Shown here piece by piece: positions 54,481 through 64,000 of a stretch of DNA of 64,000 nt (position 1 is its first letter; each line of letters opens with the position of its first letter). The stretch covers positions 1 through 64,000 of the forward strand of contig NZ_QFHO01000001.1 of the NCBI RefSeq assembly GCF_004920835.1, written 5' to 3'. The notes under the pieces are model-generated. The model was not told the origin of the DNA and did no database searches. It worked only from the letters and a program-made list of their open reading frames with translations. A program made the position numbers and the translations under genes. The stretch comes from Stenotrophomonas maltophilia (GTDB lineage Bacteria; Pseudomonadota; Gammaproteobacteria; Xanthomonadales; Xanthomonadaceae).

Positions 54481-55191
54481 ATGCTGTCTGCAAAAAGCCT
54501 GGTCATGGAACACGGTGCACATCGGGCGCTGGATGATGTCAGCTTCGAGGTGCGGCCCGGCGAGATCTTCTGCCTGCTGGGCGCCAACGGCGCCGGCAAG
54601 TCGACGACCATCAAGCTGTTCCTTGGCTTTCTGAAACCCACCTCCGGTGCGGCCGAAGTGGACGGTCTCAGTGCGCAGCAGCGGCCGCAGGAGGTACGCC
54701 GACGGCTGCTGTACATCCCCGAGACCGTGGCGCTGTACGACGAGCTGACCGGCTACGAGAATCTGGACTATTTCGCCCGCCTGGCCGGTGTCGAGGAACG
54801 CTCGCCTGCGCGGCTGAAGGACGCACTCAGGTCCGCCGGCCTGGCAACCGACGCATTCGGGCGACGCGTGGGTCTCTATTCCAAGGGCATGCGGCAGAAG
54901 GTCGGCATCGCACTGGCCATCGTCAAGGAAGCCAGGGCACTGCTTCTCGATGAACCCACATCGGGCCTGGATCCTACGGCGTCAGCCGAGTTCCATGAGC
55001 TGATCGTGCGGCAGCGCGATAGCGGCACGGCGATCCTGATGGCCACCCACGATCTGTTCCGCGCCCGTGAAGTCGCGACCACGATTGGCCTGATGCAGGC
55101 CGGGCGCCTGCGCAGGACGCTGGATGCCAGCGCGATCACCGCGAACGATCTTGAGAATCTCTATCTGGAAGAGATGAGCCGGAGCGCCTAG
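54481..55191 (+). CDS. ABC transporter ATP-binding subunit
   Basis: The 236-residue ATPase has Walker A GANGAGKST, Walker B ALLLDEPTSGLDP, the variant signature YSKGMRQKVGIAL and the H-loop ATHD. YSKGMRQK is typical of ATPases partnering with ABC-2 permeases. TGAGGAGACG precedes the ATG. Its TAG overlaps the convergent stop of the lasso cyclase gene by 3 bases. With the two DUF3526 permeases it forms an export or immunity system. Confidence 0.92.
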   Translation: MLSAKSLVMEHGAHRALDDVSFEVRPGEIFCLLGANGAGKSTTIKLFLGFLKPTSGAAEVDGLSAQQRPQEVRRRLLYIPETVALYDELTGYENLDYFARLAGVEERSPARLKDALRSAGLATDAFGRRVGLYSKGMRQKVGIALAIVKEARALLLDEPTSGLDPTASAEFHELIVRQRDSGTAILMATHDLFRAREVATTIGLMQAGRLRRTLDASAITANDLENLYLEEMSRSA

Positions 55192-57029
55192 GCGGCTCCG
55201 GCAACCGGCTCGCCTGCGTGGCCGGACCAGCGCCGCAGCCACGCCTCGATGTTGATCTGAGGGCCGAAGATGCCCAGCACCTGCGACGAGTGATCCGGAC
55301 TGACCTGCTGGATACCCGTATCGGCCAGCGCGCTGTCGAGATAGCCGCGCCTGGCCAGCATGCCGTCAACCAGCAGACTCCTGATGAACCGCTGGTGCCC
55401 CTGGGTGACCGCCACGGAGTGATCATCCAGATAGGATTTCACCTTCCGCGACAGCAGCGCTTTCGGCAACAGTCCCTTCATTGCACGCCGCGCGATGGTT
55501 CGGTCTTCTGCATCCGCGATGAGCAGGTGCAGCGGGATGCGCGCGAACAGTTCAACAAGCGGCTGCGCACTGATCGGCGATACACCATGCCAGTGGCCGG
55601 CGCCTTCGAACGGATCAAGGACGCTGGTCGGGAATACCATCCGGCCGATATGGGCCAGCTTGTAGGGTGATACGCGATGGCCCTGCGCCTGCGCATGCCG
55701 CAACCAGGCCGGCTGCATGCCATCCTGTTCGGCGCGGTCCACCCGCACCCATGGGCAGGGCTTGCCCCAACGGCCATTGATGCTGCCCGGCCGCTTCAGC
55801 AGGCCATGCACGACCGAATCCTTGAGTACGCCGTACAGAGAATCGCCGGATTGCGCGGTTTCGAACGCCACGCGAAAGAACGTCCGGTCGATGCCACGTC
55901 GCCAGGCGTAGTCGATCGCAGCGGCGTTGCCCTTGAAGCGCAGGAACACCGCGTCGCCGCCGACGCCGGTGAACTGCACGGTGTTGCCGTCGAAGTCCAC
56001 GTCACGGCGATGGAGCAGATAGCCGGAGCAATGCGCCGGCCGGGCCGTGCGCGGGAAGGCCATGATCTCTTCCAACGCGCAGTGTGGCTGCCGCCGGTAC
56101 TCGATGAATTCGCAGTTCCTGCCCGACGATTCACGGACCCCTGCCACGGCCATGCGTGCGAACAGCCGTTCATCGGCGCCGATGCCGTCATCGTAATGAT
56201 GGATGCAGGTCACCTCGGGCGCCGAGGGCGCGTGCAACAGGCCGGCCAGGATGATCGAGGAGTCCAGTCCGCCCGAGAGCTGCAGCTGGATGCGCCGGTG
56301 CTGGCTGGCCAGCGCGCCGATACAGCCCAGCAACGTCGAACGGGCCAGCTGCACGGCCTCCTCAATGTCCTCGATCGGTTCATCGCGGGCCATCCGCACC
56401 ACGTCCCACTGGCACTGCCGGCCCACCGGTTCGCCGTTCCGGATCGAAATCGCCTCACCGGCTTCGACGGCAGTGACTTCCTCAAAGCCGGTCTGCAGGC
56501 CATCACGAAACGGATACAGCAGCGAATAGGACAGGAACGACCAGTCGACGCTGAAATCGCGCAGGCCCAGCAGCAGGCAGTCTTCCATGTTGGAGAAGAC
56601 CACCGTCAGCTGGCCCACTGTGGTCATGTAGCACGGGATCTCCGCAGTGGGATCGCGCAGGACGAACCAGCTCGAAGTTTCCTGCTGGAAGCCCAGCGCC
56701 ACGTAGCGGCCCCAGCACCGTTCGACGATGCTGCGCCCCTGGCTGCTGCAGGCGTCGTCCGCTGTCTCGGCATCCAGGTTCACGCAACCAGGCACGGTGC
56801 CTGCGCCGAAATCCTTGTGGAACAGCTTGCCGAGTACTACCAGGGAGTTCGCACGACGGCATTCGAAATAGCCGTGGTTGTCACTCTGCGCATGGATCGC
56901 TGCGCCATTGCCATTCATCACGCAGGCAATGCCGGGCAGCCTGGCGCCGATCCTCTCCACGATTCGTTCCGCCTGCGCCGTCGCGGATTCCGAGTGGGTG
57001 TTCCAGAGCACGGCGATGTATCGGTACAT
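55188..57029 (-). CDS. Lasso-peptide cyclase (asparagine-synthetase homologue, C protein)
   Basis: The 613-residue protein has an N-terminal glutamine-amidotransferase-like fold without the catalytic Cys2 of true asparagine synthetase (it begins MYRYIAVLW). An adenylating domain has the ATP-pyrophosphatase loop SGGLDSS at 252-258. This is the plan of lasso C proteins (McjC), which adenylate the side chain of Asp/Glu at core position 7-9 and close the isopeptide ring on the N-terminus. It starts 12 bases after the B gene and is the third gene of the A-B-C message. FTGVGGDAVF is the expected downstream ATP-site motif. Confidence 0.93.
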   Translation of the reverse strand: MYRYIAVLWNTHSESATAQAERIVERIGARLPGIACVMNGNGAAIHAQSDNHGYFECRRANSLVVLGKLFHKDFGAGTVPGCVNLDAETADDACSSQGRSIVERCWGRYVALGFQQETSSWFVLRDPTAEIPCYMTTVGQLTVVFSNMEDCLLLGLRDFSVDWSFLSYSLLYPFRDGLQTGFEEVTAVEAGEAISIRNGEPVGRQCQWDVVRMARDEPIEDIEEAVQLARSTLLGCIGALASQHRRIQLQLSGGLDSSIILAGLLHAPSAPEVTCIHHYDDGIGADERLFARMAVAGVRESSGRNCEFIEYRRQPHCALEEIMAFPRTARPAHCSGYLLHRRDVDFDGNTVQFTGVGGDAVFLRFKGNAAAIDYAWRRGIDRTFFRVAFETAQSGDSLYGVLKDSVVHGLLKRPGSINGRWGKPCPWVRVDRAEQDGMQPAWLRHAQAQGHRVSPYKLAHIGRMVFPTSVLDPFEGAGHWHGVSPISAQPLVELFARIPLHLLIADAEDRTIARRAMKGLLPKALLSRKVKSYLDDHSVAVTQGHQRFIRSLLVDGMLARRGYLDSALADTGIQQVSPDHSSQVLGIFGPQINIEAWLRRWSGHAGEPVAGAA

Positions 57030-57040
57030 GGCAGGTTTCG

Positions 57041-57745
57041 TTACAGCACCAGGATGGGAACCATCCGGCGCAGGTTGAAGGGAATGTCGGTCAGCACCTG
57101 ATCGCCATGCTGCAGCCAGCAATGCGCGGCGAACGGCTGGGTTCTGACCGCGAACACCCAGCGCGGAACGATGTCGTACTTCGACAGGAACTCGCGCATC
57201 GCCAGGCAGTAGAGAAAGCACTCATCGGTCTTCCTGAAGGCCAAGGGTCGAAGCCAGTCGAACACCCGAACCCGCGACGCCAGTTCTTCGATGCTCACGT
57301 GCGTGTCGTGGTCGTGATCCGTTCGACGGCTCGCGGCAGACACCGTGGCACTGAAAGGAAGGAATGTTCTGCTGCAGGCGGCATAGGCACACGAGACAAT
57401 GAAACGACGCAGGTCCCGCGCCATGATCGGTGGACGGCCACGAGGCGCGCCCTCGCGCACCCAATGCCGTGGCAGCGTAATGGCAGGGCTGGCGGCGGAT
57501 TTGCCCTGCAGCGGGTCTGCTGTGATCAAACGGCGGTCGATCAGGGCCTGCAGAAGCGTGGGAATGCTTGCGCCATCGGACCGCAGCGGCCAATCGAGAA
57601 TGAGGTTGCCAAGGCCTGCGGCGCCGCGTCTTTCAAGGGAAAGATACCTACCCGTGGCCTGATCCAGGATCACCATGGCATCGCCGGTGACGCAGACGTG
57701 GGCGTGCTTTGACAGGAAGTAAGGGGCGGCAGCCTGCTCCATCAT
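57041..57745 (-). CDS. Lasso-peptide B protein: fused RRE and leader peptidase
   Basis: The 234-residue protein joins two modules. Residues 1-90 are a PqqD-like RiPP recognition element (HAHVCVTGDAMVILDQATGRYLSLE-GA); residues 105-234 are the transglutaminase-like B2 peptidase. Catalytic residues are Cys176 (ECFLYCLAMREFL), His208 (AAHCWLQHG) and Asp220. It binds the leader and cuts after it before cyclisation. AGGAGCGC precedes two tandem ATGs (57745, 57742); the second is better spaced. It follows the precursor gene on the same strand and precedes the cyclase gene. Confidence 0.93.
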   Translation of the reverse strand: MMEQAAAPYFLSKHAHVCVTGDAMVILDQATGRYLSLERRGAAGLGNLILDWPLRSDGASIPTLLQALIDRRLITADPLQGKSAASPAITLPRHWVREGAPRGRPPIMARDLRRFIVSCAYAACSRTFLPFSATVSAASRRTDHDHDTHVSIEELASRVRVFDWLRPLAFRKTDECFLYCLAMREFLSKYDIVPRWVFAVRTQPFAAHCWLQHGDQVLTDIPFNLRRMVPILVL

Positions 57746-57817
57746 GCGCTCCTGCGCCGGAACCGGAGAAGCGGTGCATGCAGGGCATGCACCGCAGGTA
57801 CTACGTTGCGCGGCAGG

Positions 57818-57979
57818 TCAGGGCGACGTGGTCGGGAACACGCCATCCCACAATGTGCCGTGGTTGTGCGCCTTGGTTTCCGAAACCACCGAGCCCAGCT
57901 CGATCAGTTCACCACCCACGCCCTGTTCTTCAGGGTTCTGCTGTCCTGCCACTACACCCAGCTCAATCAGCTCGTTCAT
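57818..57979 (-). CDS. Lasso-peptide precursor (A protein), 53 aa
   Basis: This 53-codon frame starts at an ATG with GGAG 6 bases upstream and ends in TGA. The leader is acidic and has ELIELG twice (residues 4-9 and 24-29), then SVVSETK. Thr35 is at -2, the residue conserved in lasso leaders. The predicted core is residues 37-53, AHNHGTLWDGVFPTTSP: Ala1 and Asp9 would form a 9-residue ring with the tail GVFPTTSP threaded (class II). It lies directly upstream of the B and C genes on the same strand. Precursor identity is inferred from composition, spacing and context; no database search was possible. Confidence 0.88.
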   Translation of the reverse strand: MNELIELGVVAGQQNPEEQGVGGELIELGSVVSETKAHNHGTLWDGVFPTTSP

Positions 57980-58010
57980 GAACATCTCCTCTAGTCAGTG
58001 GATGTATCCA

Positions 58011-58040
58011 CGCGTTGCATTGGATCGCGTTGCATTGGAT
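58011..58040. repeat. Tandem 15-bp repeat upstream of the lasso precursor
   Basis: CGCGTTGCATTGGAT occurs twice in immediate succession, between the precursor gene and the divergent gene at 58184. The small hairpin GTGGATGTATCCAC (57998-58011) adjoins it. Confidence 0.85.
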
Positions 58041-58100
58041 ACGGAGCAGCCAAGCCACCATCGCCGCATATTGCACAGCGATTGCCGCCAAGGCACTCAA

Positions 58101-58117
58101 ATGTTACGATATAACAT
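58101..58117. promoter_or_regulatory. AT-rich inverted repeat in the lasso divergent promoter region
   Basis: ATGTTA and TAACAT flank 5 bases within the only AT-rich patch between the precursor gene and the divergent ParB-like gene. It could contain the -10 region or an operator for either direction. Confidence 0.45.
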
Positions 58118-58183
58118 ATTATTTTTGCGTGATGAACGACGCCACCGGCCCGTTGTCGATACGACCCATGAGAGGCAAGAGGG

Positions 58184-59110
58184 ATGAACACCGAGATCAG
58201 TGACGACAGCCTGGATCCCACGCTTCTGTTGAAGGGAGTGTTTCCTCTGCCGAAGTTCATCCGCTTCGCCAGGGAGCGCTGCCCACCGGCAAGCTTCGAC
58301 GAGGCCGCGCTCGTGGAGGATTGGCGGACGGCCCGCGCCGAGGTGCTGCGGCTGCAGCGGGAGGAAAGCGATGCGGCAGACGCGATCGGTATCCATGCGC
58401 TGCCGGAAGAAATGCTGCCGCTGGCTGAGCAGGCGCTGCGACAACCCTCGATGCACCGGATGACGAGTGTCCTGCCGCGCCGTTGGCAGATGGTCGAGAT
58501 CGATCGACTGGTGATCTTCCAGGAATGCATCAATCTTCGCCACATCGACCAGTTGGCGGCTGCAGTCACTGCCTCACCCACCGCGCAGGAGATCATGCAG
58601 CTTGTCGCTCGCAGCGGCAGCCATGCACATCCGGAAGTGCGGTTCACCCAGTCCGATGGCAGCTACACCTTCGCGTCCACCTCGAACGACCTGCGCTTCC
58701 TCGACGTGGCGACCCTCGATCCGGCTGGCATCGCCAACTATGAACCATTCGGCGCAGCCAGCCACGCCGTCGTCATCTATCTGGGTTTCAGCGACAACCT
58801 GATCAGTGCGACGCGCTTTGGCAGCCGTATCATCCTGACCAACGGTTCCCATCGCTTGTACCTGCTGCGCAAGCTCGGCTTCCGGCAAGCACCCTGCCTC
58901 GTGACCGATGCCACCGACAGCGATCTCAGCGAGGTTCTGCTGCCGGCAGCGGTCAAGCAGGATCGCGCGTTCTATCTGTCTTCGCCGCGGCCGCCGCTGT
59001 TCAAGGATTATGTCGACCCGCGCCTGACCTGCGTGGTACCGGTTACCCGCAAGCACTACGCCCTGCGGGCCAAGCTCGATCTGCAAAGGATCACGGTTCC
59101 GGCGTTGTAG
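58184..59110 (+). CDS. ParB/sulfiredoxin-fold-like protein, divergent from the lasso genes
   Basis: The 308-residue protein has a Leu-rich helical first half and a C-terminal part with RIILTNGSHRLYLLRKLGFRQAPCLV. The pattern NG-HR-YLLRKLG is that of ParB-like nuclease or sulfiredoxin folds, where the Arg contacts a nucleotide phosphate. No HTH or DNA-segregation partner is present, so it is probably an accessory enzyme of the lasso cluster (nucleotide- or phosphate-handling), not a partition protein. This is inference. AAGAGGG precedes the ATG. Confidence 0.65.
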   Translation: MNTEISDDSLDPTLLLKGVFPLPKFIRFARERCPPASFDEAALVEDWRTARAEVLRLQREESDAADAIGIHALPEEMLPLAEQALRQPSMHRMTSVLPRRWQMVEIDRLVIFQECINLRHIDQLAAAVTASPTAQEIMQLVARSGSHAHPEVRFTQSDGSYTFASTSNDLRFLDVATLDPAGIANYEPFGAASHAVVIYLGFSDNLISATRFGSRIILTNGSHRLYLLRKLGFRQAPCLVTDATDSDLSEVLLPAAVKQDRAFYLSSPRPPLFKDYVDPRLTCVVPVTRKHYALRAKLDLQRITVPAL

Positions 59111-59244
59111 CTCGCGCCCACGTGGTGATTGCCTGGCCCGGCTGCGGATATGGCCGGATTGGTGAATCACCTGGCGGAACTGTCGAATGACGCCCTTCGG
59201 CTTGCCGCCTACGCTACCGGTCCTCGAACAGAGAGGATGCCAAC

Positions 59245-59367
59245 GTGAGCGAGAAAGCACTTGCTGCCGAAGCAGGAAGGAGGGATCCACCCATCATCCA
59301 TGTCCTGATGGGGCTGATCTGTGTCTGGCACAGGCGCGAACCGGGATCGGCACGCGATGACGAGTAA
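59245..59367 (+). CDS. Possible 40-aa peptide upstream of the AraC gene
   Basis: A GTG-started frame with AGAGG about 9 bases upstream encodes a short peptide with one hydrophobic run (IIHVLMGLICVW). It may be chance. Apart from it, 59111-59412 holds no recognisable gene; the AraC promoter must lie here. Confidence 0.25.
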   Translation: MSEKALAAEAGRRDPPIIHVLMGLICVWHRREPGSARDDE

Positions 59368-59412
59368 GCGCCACCGTGCTGCCTGGCGTGGCTTTGGGGC
59401 GTAGGTACCAGC

Positions 59413-60261
59413 GTGGAGATTTCGATTGCGGGGCTGAGCGAGGTTGGGCCCGACTATCCGGACCGTGTCGATCTTCCGGTGATGGTGCTTGGGCTGGACC
59501 CCATTCCAGATGCCTGGCAGATGCCCTTCCATGCGCATCGGAAGGCGCAGCTGCTGGTCGCCACGCGTGGCTTGATCATGCTGGAGACCGCGGCTGGCCT
59601 GTGGGTGGTTCCGCCACAGGGCGCGATCTGGATCCCCGGTGGGTTGTCCCATCGCGCCAGCAGCAGTGGACGGCCGCACGGCTTCGTGGTGTTCGTGGAA
59701 CCCGGGGCGGCTCCGGAACTGCCAACGCAATGCGCTGCGATGGCGATCACTCCGTTCATGCAGGCCCTGCTGGAGCGCGCGTCCAACCTTCCCCAGCAGT
59801 ATGCGTCCGGCAGCGCGCAGGACCGCCTGATGGGCGTGTTCCTGGATGAGCTGATTGCTGCGCCGCCGGAGTGGCTCCATCTACCCATGCCATCCGATGC
59901 AAGGTTGCGCCGGCTGGCCAATGCGATGCTGGACACGCCAGCCGAACGAGCAACGCTTGAGGTCTGGGCGAGCCGGATCGGAATGAGCGAGCGCAACATG
60001 TCGCGCCTGTTCTCCGGCGAAACCGGCCTGAGCGTGAGACGCTGGCGCAGGCAGCTGCATGTGGTGGTCGCGCTGCCGCTGCTGGCCAAGGGCCGGACGG
60101 TGCAATCCATCGCCGATGACCTGGGCTACGACAGTGCCGGGGCGTTCGTGACCATGTTCCGCAAAACCGTGGGCGCGCCCCCCAAACGCTTCCTGGCGGG
60201 ACGAGGCACTCGGCAGCAGGCATCGGACGCCGACGATCAGCGGCCACAGGAGCCACGCTGA
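59413..60261 (+). CDS. AraC-family transcriptional regulator
   Basis: The 282-residue protein has an N-terminal cupin-type ligand domain (MPFHAHRKAQLLVATRGLIMLETAAGLWVVPPQGAIWIPGGLSHRASSSG) and a C-terminal double helix-turn-helix (TLEVWASRIGMSERNMSRLFSGETGLSVRRWRRQLH ... TVQSIADDLGYDSAGAFVTMFRKTVGAPPKRF). It starts with GTG. The HxHxxxQ-like cupin residues suggest a small metabolite or metal-bound ligand. Its target is not evident; neither flanking gene is on its strand within 50 bases. Confidence 0.92.
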   Translation: MEISIAGLSEVGPDYPDRVDLPVMVLGLDPIPDAWQMPFHAHRKAQLLVATRGLIMLETAAGLWVVPPQGAIWIPGGLSHRASSSGRPHGFVVFVEPGAAPELPTQCAAMAITPFMQALLERASNLPQQYASGSAQDRLMGVFLDELIAAPPEWLHLPMPSDARLRRLANAMLDTPAERATLEVWASRIGMSERNMSRLFSGETGLSVRRWRRQLHVVVALPLLAKGRTVQSIADDLGYDSAGAFVTMFRKTVGAPPKRFLAGRGTRQQASDADDQRPQEPR

Positions 60262-60265
60262 CGGA

Positions 60266-60288
60266 TGCGGGAGCGCATGGCTCCCGCA
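60266..60288. terminator. Stem-loop between convergent genes
   Basis: TGCGGGAGC and GCTCCCGCA form a perfect 9-bp stem with a 5-base loop just after the AraC stop and before the convergent esterase stop. No T-run follows on the + strand, so termination is inferred from position. Confidence 0.45.
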
Positions 60289-60310
60289 CCGGCGAAGACT
60301 GCCCTTCCCT

Positions 60311-61315
60311 TCAGCGCTGGTAGTCCTTCAGGAACAACCACGTGATCAGCGTGGCATCCGGTCCCTTCGGGTCGGTGAACGGCAGGCCGGACTGGCTGCC
60401 GCTCCAGGCATGCCCCATGCCCTGCACCACGTAGTGCTGCACCAGCGTCCTGCCACCATAGGCATAGGTATCCACGGTGTAAGCGCGCCCACCCGGCACC
60501 TGCCCCTGGTAGGTGCTGGTCGGCAGGTACTTCACCGAATCGTTGTCCAGGCCATCGTCGGCCAGGTCATTGGTCTGCAGGAACTGGCGCACGGCCTGCT
60601 GCCCGTTCACCGGATTGACAGTGAGATCGGCACTGCCATGGAACACCAGCACCGGGATCGGACGCGGCGATGGCGAGCCCGAACACTGCCAGGCCAGCCG
60701 CCCATTGCTGTCCGGCGAGTAGATGCTGCCGGCCAGCAACGCGTAGGCGCTACCGGAAATCGTGGTCGCGCCCTTGAACATGCCGCCGGAATGGATGGCA
60801 CCGGCGGCGAACACATCCGAGTAGCAGGCCAGCATGATCGAGGTCATCGCACCGCCCGCGGAAATGCCGGTGACGTAGACCCGATGTGGATCGATGCTGT
60901 AACCGGACTTCACCTTGTCCACAATGCCAGCCAGGATCGAGGCCTCACCGCTGTCGCGCGCCTGGTTGATCGGCAATTGCCAGTTCCAGCAGCGTGCCGG
61001 GTTGGAGGTGACGTTCTGCCGGGGGTAGACCACGATGAACCCCTCGCTGTCGGCAACGTCATTGAAGCCGGACGCCTCGCCCATCAGGTTCGGCCCGGTC
61101 ACGCAGCCATGCAGCACCAGCAGCAGCGGCAGTGGCCGGGTTTCGTCGTAGCCGGCCGGCACCCACACCTGGTACTCGCGGGCGCCGAACAGATTGCCGT
61201 ACAGGCCGATGTCCCAATGCCCGGCGGGGCCTGCGGCGTAGGCACTGCCCGCCGTTGCCAGCCAGCTGCACAGCAGCAGTGCGAGTGCCTTGATTGAATC
61301 GATTCCGGATTTCAT
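60311..61315 (-). CDS. Secreted PHB-depolymerase-family esterase
   Basis: The 334-residue protein has a signal peptide (about 1-28, ending SAYAA). It has the core of the PHB-depolymerase/feruloyl-esterase (LpqC) family: LLVLHGCVTGPNL (oxyanion), RQNVTSNPARCWNW, nucleophile in VTGISAGGAMTSIML, acid near VFHGSADLTVNP and His in GMGHAWSGS. Length and motifs fit intracellular-type or short-chain depolymerases exported to the periplasm or medium; the true polyester or phenolic ester is unknown. Confidence 0.92.
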   Translation of the reverse strand: MKSGIDSIKALALLLCSWLATAGSAYAAGPAGHWDIGLYGNLFGAREYQVWVPAGYDETRPLPLLLVLHGCVTGPNLMGEASGFNDVADSEGFIVVYPRQNVTSNPARCWNWQLPINQARDSGEASILAGIVDKVKSGYSIDPHRVYVTGISAGGAMTSIMLACYSDVFAAGAIHSGGMFKGATTISGSAYALLAGSIYSPDSNGRLAWQCSGSPSPRPIPVLVFHGSADLTVNPVNGQQAVRQFLQTNDLADDGLDNDSVKYLPTSTYQGQVPGGRAYTVDTYAYGGRTLVQHYVVQGMGHAWSGSQSGLPFTDPKGPDATLITWLFLKDYQR

Positions 61316-61513
61316 GGCCAGATCCTCATGCGTGGTTCGTGGATGAAGGAGTACCGGTAGCGCTTGCAGGTGGGGGCGCGCCCAGTATCCGCATCCCGGT
61401 GCCGCTGCCGACTGGACCTAGGTCCACTCGCCGGCGCCCGGTGACACCGCTAGCCTTGGCTGCAGGGGTGGCAGAGGGCCATCCGCAATGGACATGCCCT
61501 GGGGGAGGAACGG

Positions 61514-63695
<2,182 letters not shown>

Positions 63696-63712
<17 letters not shown>

Positions 63713-63730
63713 AGCATCCGTTACGATTTC
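63696..63730 (+). repeat. Direct repeat of the receptor's 3' end
   Basis: TCCGTTACGATTTC occurs at 63696-63709 (coding the last residues VRYDF) and again at 63717-63730, just after the stop. The second copy lies in the gap before the next gene. Confidence 0.8.
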
Positions 63731-63744
63731 CAGGAAGCCCCTGC

Positions 63745-64000
63745 ATGATGCAGTCTTACGTAGATCTGTATTGGAACAGCGACGATGGCCTGCGCCTGCA
63801 CGCGCGTGACCATGCACCCGATGCAGGGCAGGCGCCCCGCGGCACGGTGGTGTGCATTCCCGGCCTGACACGCAATGGCGCCGACTTCGACGTGCTTGCC
63901 GGTTCGCTTGCCGCCGTGGGCTGGCGGGTGATCGCAGTCGATCTCCGCGGTCGCGCCGGTTCGGAGCGTGCGCATGATCCGTCCAGCTACAACCCGCGCA
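63745..64000 (+). CDS. Alpha/beta hydrolase, N-terminal part (cut by window edge)
   Basis: The first 85 codons encode MMQSYVDLYWNSDDGLRLHARDHAP, then GTVVCIPGLTRNGADFDVLAGSLAAVGWRVIAVDLRGRAGSERA, the oxyanion loop (PGLTRN) and strand-4 region of an alpha/beta hydrolase. GGAAG lies upstream of two tandem ATGs (63745 and 63748). The nucleophile and the rest lie outside the window. It probably shares an operon with the receptor. Confidence 0.85.
   Translation, partial: MMQSYVDLYWNSDDGLRLHARDHAPDAGQAPRGTVVCIPGLTRNGADFDVLAGSLAAVGWRVIAVDLRGRAGSERAHDPSSYNPR

Noticed and set aside
51653-55191. Bacteriocin or antibiotic synthesis genes downstream of the receptor
   Set aside because: These are permeases and an ATPase of the DUF3526/ABC-2 type; no biosynthetic motif is present.

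Overview
The window is high-GC, gene-dense proteobacterial chromosome. Protein families (two large TonB-dependent receptors, MetR/MesX/MesD, an NdvB-type glucan synthase, DUF3526 exporters, a chaperone-usher pilus with an RcsB-like phosphorelay) and codon use point to a Xanthomonadaceae member, most likely Stenotrophomonas; this is inference, as no rRNA or marker gene is present. I see no tRNA, rRNA, CRISPR array, transposase or integrase. LAYOUT. 0-11.3 kb is ordinary chromosome: a TPR membrane protein, two small unknowns, a tetR/DUF1348 pair divergent from a secreted alpha/beta hydrolase, a merR/CDF metal-efflux pair, an esterase, a UvrA2-type ATPase and an hxlR/alcohol-dehydrogenase pair. 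Several have clear operators. 11.4-27.4 kb is an accessory block: a methyltransferase, an unknown membrane protein, a chaperone-usher fimbria (chaperone, usher, two subunits), two RcsB-like response regulators and two large sensor kinases. A 16-bp element with core TCGCGTCC(T/G)AT occurs four times here, each in front of a + strand gene. The block, together with the hxlR/dehydrogenase pair, lies between two direct copies (168 bp, about 93% identical) of the 5' end of the uvrA2 gene, so it may be an island. 27.7-36.4 kb is one 2,903-codon cyclic beta-glucan synthase gene. 36.5-39.5 kb is a patch of very small genes, including two paralogous pairs of Cys-rich (zinc-ribbon-like) proteins. 39.5-45.7 kb holds a trypsin-like protease and a methionine locus: metR and a metF-like gene divergent from an FMN reductase, mesX (DUF1852) and mesD. 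45.7-47.5 kb has small unknowns and an ArsB-type permease. 47.5-59.1 kb is the most notable region: a lasso-peptide gene cluster. It has the ATP-dependent cyclase, a fused RRE/leader peptidase, and a 53-codon precursor too short for routine gene calling, whose predicted 17-residue core is AHNHGTLWDGVFPTTSP (Ala1-Asp9 ring). These genes are flanked by an ABC exporter, a TonB-dependent receptor, a three-gene DUF3526 ABC system and a divergent ParB-like gene. 59.2-64 kb carries an AraC regulator, a PHB-depolymerase-like esterase, a second TonB-dependent receptor and a hydrolase cut by the window edge.
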